Positions 63,427-64,000 of a stretch of DNA of 64,000 nucleotides are shown here, one piece after another (the stretch's first letter is position 1; the number at the start of each line of letters is the position of its first letter). Under the pieces are notes generated by a model. It did no database searches and was not told where the DNA came from. It worked only from the letters and a program-made list of their open reading frames with translations. Made by a program: the position numbers and the translations under genes. Source of the DNA: Sphingobacteriales bacterium (lineage in GTDB: Bacteria; Bacteroidota; Bacteroidia; Chitinophagales; CAIOSU01). The stretch is taken from assembly GCA_027486795.1 (NCBI GenBank), contig JAIXOI010000028.1, positions 1 through 64,000 of the forward strand, read 5' to 3'.

Positions 63427-64000
63427 CTATTTAATGATATTTAATCGGTAAGCCATTAATACCAACGCACTGAATGATTTTACAGGAACTTTAGCCAAAA
63501 TATTCCGTCGGTGCACATCTACTGTTCGTTTGCTAATGTTCAACTTGTCGCCAATTTCTTTGTTTACCAAGCCGTCGGCTATTGCTTGAATTATTTCAAT
63601 TTCTCGTTTGGTAAGCGTTCCAAAATGGACGGCAAAATCAGATATGGTATCTGGTTCCAGATAAGAAGCATTTATCAATGGGAATATCTCGGCATCGATG
63701 TATATTTTTCCACTTAACACCTCTAAAATACCATTTTTGATACTAGATAGACTCGATGATTTTAACATCAGGCCCCTAACATCGTATGATAACAGCCTTG
63801 AGATGATTTGTGGATTATCGAGCGAAGTGAGGAAAACAATCGGACTATTTATATGGTGCTGCTTGAGCTTAAAAAACATGCTTTCGCCATTTACGAGCGG
63901 CAAAAAGTAATCCAATATAATAAGCTCGTATTGGTTGGCCTTTATTAGCTCCAAGAATTCATCCTCGCTTCTGGCTTCATCTACCGCATATCCGGTTTCG
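63427..64000 (-). CDS. LuxR-type response regulator (N-terminus beyond the right edge)
   Basis: The frame is open to the edge, so the visible part lacks the first 40 or so residues. The receiver domain is seen from TGYAVDEARSEDEFLEL; the phospho-accepting Asp is in YELIILDYFLPLVNGES, the switch residue in VFLTSLDNP, and the conserved Lys in RGLMLKSSS. The C-terminal HTH-LuxR domain is LTKREIEIIQAIADGLVNKE, then IGDKLNISKRTVDVHRRNIL. It belongs to the NarL/FixJ type, activated by a histidine kinase not in the window. Confidence 0.92.
   Translation of the reverse strand, partial: ETGYAVDEARSEDEFLELIKANQYELIILDYFLPLVNGESMFFKLKQHHINSPIVFLTSLDNPQIISRLLSYDVRGLMLKSSSLSSIKNGILEVLSGKIYIDAEIFPLINASYLEPDTISDFAVHFGTLTKREIEIIQAIADGLVNKEIGDKLNISKRTVDVHRRNILAKVPVKSFSALVLMAYRLNIIK

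Overview
The window reads as chromosome of a Bacteroidota bacterium, probably of the Chitinophagia/Sphingobacteriia type. Three secreted proteins carry type IX secretion (T9SS) C-terminal sorting domains. Many starts are preceded by the Bacteroidota -7 promoter element TAnnTTTG rather than by a strong Shine-Dalgarno. SecA is the long (1103 aa) form with a SEC-C tail, and a Kdo transferase implies Gram-negative LPS. The family placement rests on protein recognition and promoter style only. No rRNA, no complete tRNA, no CRISPR array and no intact insertion sequence were seen.

Layout. 1-560: a GIY-YIG nuclease frame open to the left edge, a tRNA-3'-end-like stretch and a strong bidirectional terminator. 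0.5-6.7 kb: minus-strand accessory genes (a NagB-like/hydrolase fusion, a CarboxypepD-reg protein, a HipA-like kinase with DUF3037, a GyrI-like protein) and a toxin-antitoxin operon whose ParE-type toxin is broken. 6.7-12.3 kb: overlapping run secA-deoC-SPOR-M20 peptidase. 12.4-13.7 kb: purD. 13.8-21.2 kb: a minus-strand nucleotide-sugar cluster (aminotransferase, Ugd, UXS, WbpD-like acetyltransferase, TviB-like dehydrogenase, RmlB, TviC-like epimerase) with no glycosyltransferases. 21.3-24.2 kb: an envelope protein, waaA, a start-less remnant of a dicarboxylate symporter and an SDR. 24.2-29.9 kb: an outer-membrane protein, an M48 protease and a PgpH-like HD phosphodiesterase. 30-43 kb: housekeeping and metabolism (thiolase, ndk, DHH phosphoesterase, cyclophilin, GH28, a FadI/FadJ-like beta-oxidation pair, uridine phosphorylase, USP). 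43-48.7 kb: small membrane proteins and gcvP. 48.7-58.6 kb: the accessory zone, with a repeat-filled 1-kb intergenic region, a PIN toxin-antitoxin pair, a large T9SS adhesin-like protein, a 771-aa putative dual-nuclease protein between direct repeats, another T9SS protein and an orphan HTH-like ORF between microrepeats. 58.6-64 kb: a MutS-family ATPase, an envelope protein, two mini PspC proteins, DUF2851 and a response regulator cut by the right edge.

The most interesting candidates are these. (1) The AT-rich 771-aa gene at 52922-55237 has visible Mrr-like PD-(D/E)XK, winged-helix-like and PIN-like signatures and is bracketed by 53-bp direct repeats; it is a plausible undescribed single-gene defence factor. 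(2) Two toxin-antitoxin loci 43 kb apart share the same promoter and antitoxin head but have different antitoxin tails and different toxin folds. (3) Several families of stuttering microrepeats recur only between genes.
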